Shown piece by piece: positions 21,545 through 32,000 of a stretch of 64,000 nucleotides of DNA. The position numbers and the translations under genes are program-made. The stretch is from Morinoia aosen (lineage: Eukaryota > Arthropoda > Malacostraca > Amphipoda > Talitridae). The stretch covers positions 21,747,009 through 21,811,008 of the forward strand of contig CM059578.1 of the NCBI GenBank assembly GCA_030386875.1, in the 5' to 3' direction. The notes under the pieces were generated by a model that was not told the DNA's origin, ran no database searches, and saw only the letters and a program-made list of their open reading frames with translations. Positions within the stretch are counted from its first letter, which is position 1, and each line of letters starts with the position of its first letter.

Positions 21545-24500
21545 CCTGATGCTGCAACTGGAAATCACCTCAATTAGGTATCAAAACATGTAACTGTATC
21601 AAATTATATACTCGTATGTCAATAACGCCTAGAATTCTACAACTCTACACTAAATCTTCAAACTGCATAACTTCATGTCATGAATCAGTTCCAACCTCTG
21701 TAGATATATACGTCAGTTTTACCTCAATTTTGACAACCGTATGACAGATATATATGAACATTTATGACAACTGTATTGGAACTTGCAACAACACCATCAG
21801 CAATTTGTACCTACCAATGTTATAATGGAATATTGATATCCACCCTCTTCGCTTTTCCTCATAAATTGTATGTAATTTTTTACCAATAAAATTATTATTA
21901 TGTGTAAAACATATTAGCTGATTAGATTATCATCGTCGCTAAATTTTTTTGAAACTTGTTACCTGTTGTATGTGAACTTTGTAACAACGCTTTCACCAAT
22001 TTGTACGCATCAATTTTGTATCTTAAACTCCAATATTATTCACTCATGGGCTGAGTATTGACTGTACTCACGAAATCACGCTAGATTTTTTACTCTTTTC
22101 TGTACTTTCTAAGCTAGTTTTTAGACAGGAATACCCTTTTAATCTTGACTCTGTATTTCGTTTTAAGTTATACAATAGTACTTACTGCCTACTGTTTACT
22201 AGTTTTTTAGACAGGAATATCCCTTAAGGCTTGACTCTGTATTTCGTTTTTAAGCACTATAGTACCTACTTCTTACTGTTTATTAATTTTAAATGGCTGA
22301 TCACCCTGAGATATTCGAGGAAATCGACCCAGATCTCAATCATTTGAACAGAATATATCCAAACCTAAATGACTCTCAAGAGTGTAGGTATACTAATATA
22401 TCAAAATTAAACGAAACTATACGAATAACTGAACGAGATTTCTCACTCCTGTGTTGGAACTGTAGGTCACTCTATCCAAAATTGGAAGAGATACAATGTA
22501 CTATTACTGAACTTAAATATAACCTAGACGTGATTAGCTTCACCGAAAGCTGGCTAGATGACTCGACTAAAGACATGATTCGATTTGAAAATTATCATAG
22601 TTACCATTCGATAAGTAAAAAACAGCGGGGCGGAGGCATCAGCACATATATATCTAACCACATAGACTCGAGCATCATAGCAAATGCAACAATGAATCAG
22701 GATCATATAGAATCACTCTTCGTAGAATTGTCTAGAGATGGTAAACGCATTGTGCTTGGAACGGTGTATAGGCCTCCTACAGCCTGTCCTATATCCTTCC
22801 TGAATGAGCTGAATCGTATTATTTCTCAGTTCAACAGGCCCTTATACAATGACATAATAATATGCGGTGACTTCAATTATGATCTACTGAAACATGAAAG
22901 CTAAGAACCAATCTCTATTTTCCTAACAACCTTTCAGTCTCAATCCTTCCTTCCGATCACTACAAAGCCTACACGAATAACCTCAGAGTGTGCTACGCTG
23001 CTTAACAATATCTTTATGACAGACCCAAGTGATTTTCTTGCTGGAATAATTACTTCTGACTTATCAGATCACCTCCCAGTTTTTCTTATTAAGAAAAATG
23101 TCTATATTGCTTGCACCAAGGCACGGGCTGAAACTTGCTCATATCGTAAAATAAATGAATAAAATCTTGAAGAAATGCGCACCGTTCTAGTAGAATCAAT
23201 GCCTACATTGCACATATCTCAACAAAATAATAATGCTACGAGCATTGATGAAGCAGTAGTGAAGTTGACTGAAACTATAATGACCGCATACAATCAGTGT
23301 TGCCCAATTGTAACTCGTACAGTTACCCCGAAAAATAAACAAAAGCCTTGGATTACTAGAGACATCGTAATAAATATAAAGAAACGTCAAGCGTACCTAG
23401 CCCTCCTTTGCGAAGGGCGAATATCTAGAGAAACATATAACCGATTCAGAAACTATGTAACCAACCAGATAAGAATATCAAAAAAGAACAACTTTACGCT
23501 CAAGTTTACTCAATTCAAAACTGACGTTAAAAAGACTTGGCATCTCCTTAACTCTTGCTGTAAGCCGATTAATACCGATAAAAAGAAAATTGAATAGATA
23601 ATGTAAAATACCATGAGAAGAAAGAAATTGCTAATCTCTTCAACAACTTCTTCGTAAACGTAGGGAAAACTATAGCTGATGGTATTCCAAGTGAACCTAC
23701 TGATCACCTGGAATTTATGGATCATACTCGAGAACCCAACTCCTTTTTCTTAACGCCTACAAACTCCTCCGATGTAATAACGTGAATAAACAACATGAAA
23801 AATAAATCGAGTGGGTTACAAACGTTTCCGACTAAAGTACTTAAAGTCATTGCTGACATTGTAGCCCCGCTGATATCAAATATTATTAACCAGTCTCTCT
23901 TATTAGGCACTTTCCCGAACTCCCTCAAAGTTGCTAGAGTAACCCCTATCTTTAAAAGTGGTGAAAAAACCTGTGTAAACAATTATCGATCTATCTCCGT
24001 ACTCCCAATTATTAGCAAAATATTCGAAAAGATTGTGTATAAAAAAGTGCACTCTTATTTTGAACAAAAATCATTTCTTTACGATAAACAATACGGCTTT
24101 CGCTCTAAAAAATCAACAACACAGGCTATATTAAATCATTTACAATTCCTCTATTCTAATATAGATGAGGGAAAGCCTGTCTTCTCTGTATTTCTTGACT
24201 TTCGAAAAGCATTCGATTGTGTGGACCATAAAATACTACTCTCGAAACTACCCTGTTATGGCATTAGAGGGATTGCGCATGATTGGTTCAGATCATACCT
24301 AACAAATCGGAAGCAATACGTTGTCATTGACGACGCAAAATCAGACCCACAGACAATTAGCCATGGAGTTCCACAAGGATCTGTTCTTGGGCCTCTCCTG
24401 TTTCTGATTTTTATCAATGATATTTTAAAATCTACATCATTCTTCAAATTCATACTTTTTGCCGATGACAGTACGCTTTCTGCGGTCCTTCCGAACCAAA

Positions 24501-25690
24501 ATCCTGCTATGATTGTGGAGAGTATAAATAATGAACTTCATAAGGTTTCATCGTGGCTCAAAGCTAATAAAAGAAGCCTTAATATTGACAAAACAAATTA
24601 TATTACATTCTCATACAAGAAAGATGTGTCTCTCCCATGCATTAAAATTGGCGAAGGTGAAATCAAAGAAACCAACTCATGTTAGTTTCTGGGCATCATA
24701 ATAGATAAACATCTGACCTTCAAAGAGCACATCACTCATATTAGTTCTAAATTATCAAAATCCATCGGAATCCTAAATAAAGTTAAAAAATTTCTGCCTG
24801 AAACAGCTTTACAAAAGCTCTACCGAACGCTCATTTCTCCATACCTGCAATACGGAATAGAAGCATGGCACGGAACTGATAAAAATAAAACCAACAAAAT
24901 TTTTACTCTGCAGAAAAGAGCTGTCAGAGCGGTAAAAAACCTAGAATATAATGCTCGCACAAATGATTCTTTCAAAAAATTACAAATACTTAAACTTTCG
25001 GATCTCTACAAAATCTCCATCTGTAATTTCATTTACAAAACATTAAGAAATGATGGTGACAATAGCCTAAGACAATTATTGACTGGGCAAACTGGTCATC
25101 ACGACCATTTAACCCGAAATAGAAGTAAATTCCTGCTTCCTTATTATTCAAAGGCCCGGTCGCAACACAGTATACTCTTCGTTGGAACCAAAACTTGGAA
25201 CTCTATACCTGCGGAGATCCGTGTATGTAATTCGTACAAAGTATTCAAAAGACATCTTGAGTCTCACTTCCTATCAGAATACTAGTCGTGTAAGATCACC
25301 ATGTCAAATCTTGCCTCCTACATGTAACTAATGATAATGTAATAATGTAACTTGCTTTGGGTAACATAACCGATCTTCAGTCTGCTCTTGAATCGTTTTA
25401 TCGAACAAACTGTTAAAAATAGCCGATCTGACCTATATTTTAAAATACAGCATAAAATATCGAGTTAATTATCTCAATGAGCAGTCTAATGCGAAACTAG
25501 GTTAAGTGAACTAGGTTAAACATTATTGTACACCTTAGAACAACGTGATGATAGGATGCCCTAGAAGTCGCTGAACTTGTTCGGGCCCACAGGTAGCTAT
25601 ACTCAAATTTGACCAATGTACTAGACTTAAGAAACATTCTACCTCTGTATCACTTGTGGTAAATAAATTGTTTGAATTGTTTATTAAACA
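21545..25690 (+). mobile_element. LINE copy E (CR1/L2 group), 5'-truncated
   Basis: Homologous to the better-preserved minus-strand copy F (34625-39600). It starts in the last codons of ORF1 (CCTGATGC.GCAACTGG at about 21548), keeps the long ORF1-ORF2 spacer (21568-22292) and ORF2, and ends in AATTGTTTGA-type short repeats at about 25665-25690. The spacer contains a tandem duplication of about 85 bases near 22120-22290 that is absent from copy F. Confidence 0.82.
22293..25285 (+). pseudogene. LINE-E ORF2 (endonuclease + RT), nonsense-mutated
   Basis: Aligns along its whole length with the intact 1000-codon ORF2 of copy F. The endonuclease part has CWNCRSLYPK, FTESWLDD, TVYRPP and ICGDFNYD; here the GDFNYD motif is in the normal form, whereas copy F has SDLNYD. 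RT motifs are NYRSISVLP (P changed to S), DFRKAFDCVDH, HGVPQGSVLGP and the FADDS catalytic box. Lesions are TAA at 22902, a stop near 23159, a small deletion causing a frameshift near 23595, a stop near 23783 and TAG at 24683 within the NSCKFLG motif. Most damage is single-base. Confidence 0.85.
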
Positions 25691-25807
25691 ATTGCATGAT
25701 TAAGGCGGAATTCAAACCGCAATTAACTTTCCTCTAAAAGGCGGGTTCGCTGCTCTAAAAGTGGGGCAACCTTTACCCTATCGCAGTGAACCGCTGTCTC
25801 TATTAAA
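25691..25807. other. short linker between LINE-E and minisatellite
   Basis: Contains a pair of AACCGC/GCGGTT-like short blocks and nothing else that I recognise. Confidence 0.4.
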
Positions 25808-26383
25808 CTTTTGCTATTACCTACTATTGCTATTACCTACTATTGCTATTACCTACTATTGCTATTACCTACTATTGCTATTATCTACTATTGCTATTAC
25901 CTACTATTGCTATTACCTACTATTGCTATTACCTACTATTGCTATTACCTACTATCGCTATTACCTACTATTGCTATTACCTACTATTGCTATTACCTAC
26001 TATTGCTATTACCTACTATTTCTATTACCTACTATTGCTATTCCCTACTGTTGATATTACCTACTATTGCTATTACCTAGTATTGCTATTACTTACTATT
26101 GATATTACCTACTATTGCTATTACCTACTATTGATATTACCTACTATTGCTATTACCTACCATTGCTATTACCTACTATTGCTATTACCTACTATTGCTA
26201 TTACTTACTATTGATATTACCTACTATTGCTATTACCTACTATTGCTATTACCTACCATTGATATTACCTACTATTGCTATTAACTACTATTGCTGTTAA
26301 CTACTATTGCTATTACCTACTATTGTTATTACCTACTATTGCTATTAACTACTATTGCTATTACCTATTAACTACTACTACTA
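25808..26383. repeat. 16-bp minisatellite (ATTGCTATTACCTACT unit), about 36 units
   Basis: Head-to-tail copies of a 16-base unit, with variants GATATTACC, GTTATTAACT and ACCATTGC increasing towards the right end. Because 16 is not a multiple of 3 the array is open in all three plus frames and yields Tyr/Leu-rich frames of up to 123 codons; these are not genes. A transposon has inserted at its right edge, and related TA-rich sequence continues at 27876-27950. Confidence 0.95.
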
Positions 26384-26385
26384 TA

Positions 26386-26551
26386 CAGGGTGTTTCAAAA
26401 ATACACGGCATAATTTCAGGTATGTATTTCCCACATGTAGACAATCAAAATAGTTCATTACAACATATGTCCGGAAATGCTTCATTTCCGAGTTATGGCC
26501 TTCACAACATTGAAATTCACCGGAACGTTTTTCTTTCCGCAGGTCGTTGCC
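26386..26551. repeat. 166-bp terminal inverted repeat, left
   Basis: The reverse complement matches 27710-27875 with no difference seen. It ends two bases before the transposase stop codon (on the minus strand). Confidence 0.92.
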
Positions 26552-26552
26552 A

Positions 26553-27620
26553 TTACAGAAGATGTTCAAAATGACCACCTCCTGCTTGAATACAGACCTC
26601 ACATCGATGTCTCATTGACCTGCGAACACGATCCCACACTCCAGGAATGTTGCGTATGTCCTCAGAGCGTGCCACAATTCGATTCCGAAGGGATTCCAAA
26701 TCAGGCACCGGAGACGAATAAACCAATGATTTTAAATGGCCCCACAAGTAGAAATCGAGAGGGTTCAGATCAGGTGAGCGTGGAGGCCAAGCAATTGGGC
26801 CACCTCTACCTATCCATCGATCAGGAAATCTTCGATCCAAGTACCGGCGAGCCGTACGACTGAAGTGTGCAGGAGCGCCGTCATGCAAGAAGTGAGCGTG
26901 CTGACGATCGATCAGTGGAGTGTCGTCATAAACATCAGGTATGATGTTTTCCAGGAAGTTTGTGTACGCCTGCCCCGTAAGTCTGTTTACAAGTACATGG
27001 GGTCCAACTAACCGATCACCAATGATACCGGCCCACATGTTGAGGGAGAACCGCACCTGGTGATGAGATACAACAGTTGCATTTGGGTTTTCATACGCCC
27101 ATACATGCTGATTGTGGAGATTTGTTATGCCATCTCGTGTGAACTGTGCTTCATCTGTAAATAATACTAAGGCAGGAAAGTTCGGATTTGCAGCACATTG
27201 CTGCAAGAACCACTGACAGTACCTAACTCGTGCAGGGTAATCTGCTGGTGACAGCGCCTGTACACGTTGCAAATGGTAAGGATACAATTGATACTCTTTC
27301 AGCAGTCTCCAGACAGTCGTATGGGGAACATTCACTTGCAACGCTAACCTTCGTGTGCTGATAGAAGGAGTTCTGTTCACAATCTCCAGAATCTCCTCCT
27401 GTTCTTCTGGAGTTGTAGATCTTGGTCGTCCCCTTCCCAATCCAGGAGAGTCAAATTTTCCATACTCGCACAGACGCTGATGGAGACTTACAAATGTCTT
27501 CCGATCTGGACATTGTCGCTGTGGGTACCTCTCCTGGTACAAACGACGAGCCAGCGCAGCATTGCCGTCTGCCTTACCGTAGATCAAGTGCATCTCTGCC
27601 AGCTCCTGATTTGTGTACAT
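26553..27620 (-). CDS. DD41D transposase (IS630-Tc1-mariner superfamily), intact
   Basis: 355 residues from the ATG at 27620; an upstream GTG at 27644 would add eight residues, but MYTNQELAEMHLIYG is the usual N-terminus of this family. Residues about 1-60 form the DUF4817-type helix-turn-helix (DGNAALARRLYQERYP). A second HTH follows around 75-115 (ISTRRLALQVNVPHTTVWRLL). The DDE/D catalytic triad is D156 (LFTDEAQF), D247 (FLHDGAPAH) and D289 (SPDLNPLDFYLWG). D247 and D289 are separated by 41 residues, so it is DD41D rather than the DD34D of classical mariners. It would cut the element at the 166-bp repeats and insert it at TA. No stop or frameshift is present. Confidence 0.93.
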   Translation of the reverse strand: MYTNQELAEMHLIYGKADGNAALARRLYQERYPQRQCPDRKTFVSLHQRLCEYGKFDSPGLGRGRPRSTTPEEQEEILEIVNRTPSISTRRLALQVNVPHTTVWRLLKEYQLYPYHLQRVQALSPADYPARVRYCQWFLQQCAANPNFPALVLFTDEAQFTRDGITNLHNQHVWAYENPNATVVSHHQVRFSLNMWAGIIGDRLVGPHVLVNRLTGQAYTNFLENIIPDVYDDTPLIDRQHAHFLHDGAPAHFSRTARRYLDRRFPDRWIGRGGPIAWPPRSPDLNPLDFYLWGHLKSLVYSSPVPDLESLRNRIVARSEDIRNIPGVWDRVRRSMRHRCEVCIQAGGGHFEHLL

Positions 27621-27709
27621 GACACACAGTCGAACGCCAAACACAACACTGAATTTAACCTTCGCCTAGGAATGATCTGTCAGAGTGCCCTCTTAATGTG
27701 TCCTTTGAC

Positions 27710-27875
27710 GGCAACGACCTGCGGAAAGAAAAACGTTCCGGTGAATTTCAATGTTGTGAAGGCCATAACTCGGAAATGAAGCATTTCCGGACATATGTTG
27801 TAATGAACTATTTTGATTGTCTACATGTGGGAAATACATACCTGAAATTATGCCGTGTATTTTTGAAACACCCTG
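27710..27875. repeat. 166-bp terminal inverted repeat, right
   Basis: Pairs with 26386-26551. It probably holds the promoter of the transposase, which starts 90 bases inside it on the minus strand; that role is inferred. Confidence 0.92.
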
Positions 27876-28815
27876 TATACTATATTACTATAGTATATAG
27901 TAATATAGTATATACTATACTACTATATTACCTATTAACTATTACCTATTAGCTGTACTGCGACTCCCATATCGTCTTTACTGCCCTTGTCTAACAGTCG
28001 CTACGCGCACTGGAGGATAAATTCTTCAGGTTGGTTTTCATGTCTCTAATGTTTTCCGATTACTGAAGCTTAATACCTTTGTGCACCTTTATCAAGAAGG
28101 TTAACTCTTTTTCTTACCAGGTACTTTTTTTTTCAGTATCTCGCTGGCGCTGCGTCGCCCTGCGCACTTCATGCTTCGCAACCTTATCAGCTAATTGAGC
28201 CATCTTGTGCGACGGCAGTAGCCGTAACTAGGTAATATACTTTAACCGTTCGCTGCTAAATTCTTTCTAAATTATTTGTATTGCACTGCGTAAGAATATT
28301 TCTTCATTTAATTATATTCTTGTATACATTTCTTCATTTTTGCATACAGCTGTGAGGGGACTGGAGGCGTTGGTCGCGGCCCAGGTTCTAGCGCTGTTGC
28401 CGTGCCTGCTTCCTTCTAGTAGCGTCAGTTTGCCGCCGAGTTCTGCCTTCCTGAAGTGCTGGTGACAAGCTCGCACGTTGAAGTTCAGTTGATAACCCGT
28501 GACGTCCGTTTAAGCTGGCGCCGTCCGCCCTGAAGCGGAGAGCTCCTCCAGACTCCTCGTTCCTGCACCTGCAGTCTATTTTTACCTGACACCCAATTTT
28601 TGAACCACCTTAAAAATTACGCACGTTTTAACCTAAATAAATGAATAAATTACTAGAGGACGAATTTGTCCTTTTTAAAACTATTATGAGTTGGCTACTA
28701 GCCGTATTGAGTTCGGTTATGGTCTAATTGCCCTGCTAATATTAAGATTCTTCCTCGGCGTTGAGAGGCGACTAATATACTAATAAGTCAAATGTGTTGA
28801 GGTAGTTCCTCACAG
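27876..28815. other. right end of the composite block, no gene
   Basis: 27876-27955 is a TATAGTA/TACTATA palindromic low-complexity tract, the edge of the minisatellite. 28330-28590 is GC-rich and includes an inverted match (TTTTTACCTGACACC) to GGTGTCAGGTAAA at 21321. The block ends with TTCCTCACA at 28807-28815. No coding frame is supported. Confidence 0.45.
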
Positions 28816-30587
28816 TTCAATGTGCGTTTGGTTTGTCAGAGTTAGTGTGCTCTGTGGCGGATTGGTCTGTTGTAGGGCTTGTTTGGCTATTTCTGCATAA
28901 GTGCTATTTGTTTGCTGTTGTTTTTGTTGCTCCTCTTCATGTTTTTATTTATTGATGTTTTTCCTGTATGGACAGCTTGCTGTAAGCGTTCTGTGGGGTC
29001 CTTGACAGTTGAGGCATTATTTAAGAGTGTTTTTGCAATTCTGATATGTATGATCTTGAGTTGAGCATGTCGGTAGATAGATCCGGTTCATTTTTCTTAG
29101 TTTGTTTCTTGGTTCAACCGCTAGGCCGCTTCTAGTATTGCGCTATCCTCCTCCCCCGTCATTGGTGAGTTTCAATTGTTGTCGATAATACTAATTTACT
29201 TGCGCATACTTTGATTTATATAAATGCCCTAGTCTTGTCACTGGTTTCAATTTTTGGTTTTATTTTCATTGCAGGTCTTACGAGCATCAATTGCCCATCC
29301 CAGTATAGTACAGCTCAGTCTCAGTTTTCAGTTTCAGTGTATTCTCTTAATCAGTATAGTTCGTGTTCATTTAGTGTTCTTCCTATGTGTCCAGTAGAGG
29401 TTAAGATTATTCTTTTCTTTCGTGTTATCCCTCCATTTTGTCTTTCCTCTAATCTTTAATTTTATCTCGTAATAAACTTTTGCTTCCGATCAATTAAATA
29501 TCAATAACTTCTGAGATTGTTTATCCTAGTATTACAAATTAATTAAAAACTTGTTCATGGAAGCCCTCAAATACGGTTCTTCAACAATCCTTCGCCCAAG
29601 TAGGCAATTCGAACTAAGGGCTAGAGTTTGCCCTGACAGAGCATTCGGAGCAAAACTGAGATTTTTTTGTACACTGAAACGTTGGATGGTCTCCGAACTT
29701 ATAGCATTTGTAGCAAATCAAAATATGTGTGTATTGTTCTTGTTCGCATTGCTGTGATGTATTTTTAGTGTGAAACATATAGAAGCCGTCTCTGAGAATT
29801 CGTTGAGCTGTTACGGTATCTGTTGTGACTATTTTTATTATGTGAGCGTAGTTTTTATTTTTGATTATATCTGTGACTTTAATCCAGTTTTTTTTGGTTT
29901 TCTATTTCTTCCTTGATTTCTTCTGATCTTCTCATTCCAATGTCGGAGTCTATTTGTCTTACGAATATTGTTCTTTTTGCTCTAAGGTCTGGAAGAGTAA
30001 CAGGAACTAAGTTGATTTTTTGGAAAGCTTGAATGGCCTTAGTGGATGTTAATTTGTCAATGGAATTGATGTCATATGTAACAGCATAGAATCCATTTTT
30101 GTAGTGGTTAGCCGAATAAGGGAAGCGTTGAGTTCTTTGAACGTAGTCTCAAATATTTTTGCTTTGTCTGTAGTTTTGAACTGTCTATTGTTTTAAGTTG
30201 AATCTGGAACGTTGGTGATTTAGATGTGCGAGTGGTTGGAGGTGGTGTCGGAGGCTGATCCGGAGGGTGAACAATGGTCTGAGGCACAGAAGCCTCACCA
30301 GATTCAGTGGGAAAGGAGGCTGTTCGGTTCCTCGAGGCTGAACGAGATGGAGTCTGTAAAAGTTGGGCCCGGGGCGGTCGACTCCCATGTCCACCACGAC
30401 GTACCCCCGCCCCCCTCCCTCGCTCAGGGGAGGGCCATAACAGTGAAAACGCTGGTTTAAAGTACACAAAAAACAATCTAACAATGATCACCAAAAATCG
30501 AAAACAAATGAAAAATAACGTATAAAGGGAACGAAAAAAATAGATGGAAGGCAATCGCCCCTCCTTGGCTGCAAGAGCTTCTCTCAC
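28816..30587 (-). pseudogene. LINE-D ORF1 N-terminal part, split by a solo LTR
   Basis: An open frame at 30587-30108 encodes a hydrophobic N-terminus (IYFFRSLYTLFFICFRFLVI), then SPERGRGA and a Pro/Ser/Thr-rich region ending in QIQLKTIDSSK. After a frameshift near 30110 the conserved ORF1 domain and the first CCHC knuckle follow (about 29690-29720, CYKCYKF.DHPTFQC). The solo LTR cuts the second knuckle. The third, CLNCQGPH, lies at about 29010. The hydrophobic N-terminus occurs in copies B and D, so it is a family trait, unusual for a LINE ORF1, unless it is merely translated 5' UTR. Confidence 0.72.
29068..29638 (+). mobile_element. solo LTR 2 (571 bp) with GAGCA target duplication
   Basis: TGTCGG...CCTGACA ends, flanked by GAGCA (29063-29067 and 29639-29643). 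It is homologous to solo LTR 1 (7506-8145), about 70 bases shorter through small deletions, with shared blocks such as CAACCGCTAGGCCGC and GGTCTTACGAGCA. It is inserted in the zinc-knuckle region of LINE-D ORF1. Confidence 0.88.
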
Positions 30588-30734
30588 CTCCCAGTATAAG
30601 AGTAATAACCAAATTCTTACGTATCAAACACTTGAAGCTCCAAAGCAGGCCAAGCACTTCTCCAAGCAGAGAGTTCGCAGCAGAGAGAGAACATCCACTC
30701 AGTAGTACGGTTACCGGAGTGACCCACCTCACAG

Positions 30735-31420
30735 CCTCGAAGCGCCTGTACTAAATGACCAATCAGCGCTCAAATTTGGCGCTGGGGTGCCGGACCGAGC
30801 CTCTTCAAACCGCACGCTTCAAGCAACCAGGCGACTGAAGAGACGTAATTTTAGCACAGCACTGACGGCGACAACCCGCCACTGCACGTAGACCAGAGAG
30901 CTAGCTTTACCCAGTGAGGCCGCTGGTTATAAAGAGCTGCGCGGCAAGCGCCGCTCAGTTCGCTCGCAGTGGCTCACGCAAGTCTTCCAGCGAGCCTCCT
31001 CATAGCAGCGGCTCAAACAAGTCTTCTCTCTGCGACTCTCCTTGCAGCCTCTTCTCGCAGCAGGCTACCCGCAGTGACTCTGATATTCACTAGTCTCGGC
31101 TCCGCAAACAGTAGCCTGACGGCCGGTTCCTCGAGGCTGAACAACAGCCAGCCGCCACACCACGTCACTCACGCCGCGACTCGGCGACAACCGTCGGTCC
31201 TCCAAGTCGTCCTCGGGAACTGTACTACCGGACTGTAAATATTTCCCTCGTGTGCCATACTGTCGGCGATCTTCACAATAATACGGCATTTATTCCAGTT
31301 GTGTTTTCCTTCCCCTTTCGGATTCATTTTTACCTTAGGCACTCGCTTCGGGCATAGATATTCAAAGTCTAAAGATATTCACTGTCTGCCCGGAGCGTAA
31401 AGCAGCCTTAGCGAGAACAC
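30735..31420 (+). repeat. LTR-like repeat, copy 1
   Basis: GC-rich sequence with a TATA-like box (TATAAAGAGCTG, about 30929) followed by serine/arginine-codon-like DNA and an end block TAAAGCAGCCTTAGCGAGAACAC. Homologous in the same order to 32985-33650 (roughly three quarters identical by eye). Box, downstream region and end look like an old LTR, but no primer site or matching target duplication was found, and the gypsy pol fragments nearby are on the other strand. Boundaries are approximate. Confidence 0.5.
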
Positions 31421-31429
31421 ACTACAAGG

Positions 31430-31850
31430 GCACATTTAGAAAGATTCAAGTGAATTCCAGCATTTTTGAGGACAAACCAGGCTTTGTGAAGAACTTCCAA
31501 ATGAGAATCATAAGAAGAGGTCAAAATGAGTAGATAATCCTGTACACAATGATATTATAGATGCCAGAACGAGTTTTATTCATGAACGCTTGCAAAATGC
31601 CGGGACTTGCACGCAAACCATAAGGTAAGTAATTGTACCTAAATTACCCTTCCGGGAGGTTAATGGTCGTAAACTTTTTTGATTCTCCGTCCAAAGGAAT
31701 TTGAAGAAACGCATTTGGCAAATCGATTTTGGATCGACTTGAAAAATTACTTCATCAATAGCAGGTAGTACAGATTGAACGGGATTCAACAAATTGTTAA
31801 TGAAGGCAGAAAAATCTCCACAGATCCTGTTGTATCTTGATATGTGCGTC
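31430..31850 (-). pseudogene. gypsy-type reverse transcriptase fragment
   Basis: The minus strand reads RICGDFSAFINNLLNPVQ, then FLQIPLDGESKKFTTINLPEG, YLPYGLRASPGILQAFMNKTR and SHLEVLHKAWF, all canonical gypsy RT segments, spread over at least two frames. The YxDD box position (about 31535) is mutated beyond recognition. The upstream RT motifs of the same kind of element (KARPAPVRLRDSVK) lie 10 kb away at 42226-42420, on the far side of the Harbinger insertion. Confidence 0.72.
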
Positions 31851-32000
31851 GCGTGGGTTTTGTTCCGGAAGCTGTTGTCACGCTCCGCATTTATGAGCTC
31901 CGGAAGGTCTTTGTTGCGCCTTGCCTTAACGAGCACCGGAAAGTCTTTGTTTGACTTCCGGGCACGGCTAGTTTTAAGAGAGGTCTGTTGCCGACAGAAC
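31851..32000 (+). repeat. dispersed repeat also present at 44740-44940
   Basis: A block with GCGCCTTGC, CACCGGAAAG and GACTTCCGGGC recurs in reverse orientation at 44740-44940. The two encode the same short chance peptide (TSTG-SLF-FRA). Type unknown; it may be part of a SINE or an LTR. Confidence 0.45.

Larger units (their letters stand above)
26386..27875 (-). mobile_element. complete DD41D mariner-superfamily transposon, 1490 bp
   Basis: Ends in CAGGGTGTTTCAAAAATAC on both sides and is flanked by TA (26384-26385, 27876-27877). The terminal inverted repeats are 166 bp long (26386-26551 and 27710-27875) and I found no mismatch between them. The single transposase gene fills the space between them. 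Identical repeats and an unbroken gene indicate a recent insertion, into the TA-rich edge of the minisatellite. Confidence 0.93.
21199..28815. mobile_element. 7.6-kb composite block inserted in LINE-D ORF1
   Basis: LINE-D ORF1 is continuous if this block is removed. The block begins TGTGGGGAA and ends TTCCTCACA, LTR-like inverted termini. It carries a short hairpin TGTGGGGA-AAAT-TCCCCACA at its left end. The two outer GC-rich zones (about 21320-21480 and 28330-28600) look weakly alike, so they could be diverged LTRs, but I could not align them firmly. The adjacent AGTTT/AGTTC suggests a 4-5 base target duplication. Inside are LINE-E, a minisatellite and a mariner-superfamily element. Confidence 0.5.
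28816..30730 (-). mobile_element. LINE copy D, 5' segment
   Basis: Continuation of LINE-D upstream of the inserted block: ORF1 first half and part of the 5' UTR (GCTGCGAACTCTCTGC matches 1915-1935 of copy B). The first 110 bases of the UTR are missing where the LTR-like repeat starts at about 30735. A solo LTR interrupts the ORF at 29068-29638. Confidence 0.78.

Noticed and set aside
25761-26300. Long Tyr/Leu-rich frames that look like membrane proteins
   Set aside because: They are translations of the 16-bp minisatellite, open in all frames because 16 is not divisible by 3 and the unit has no stop.
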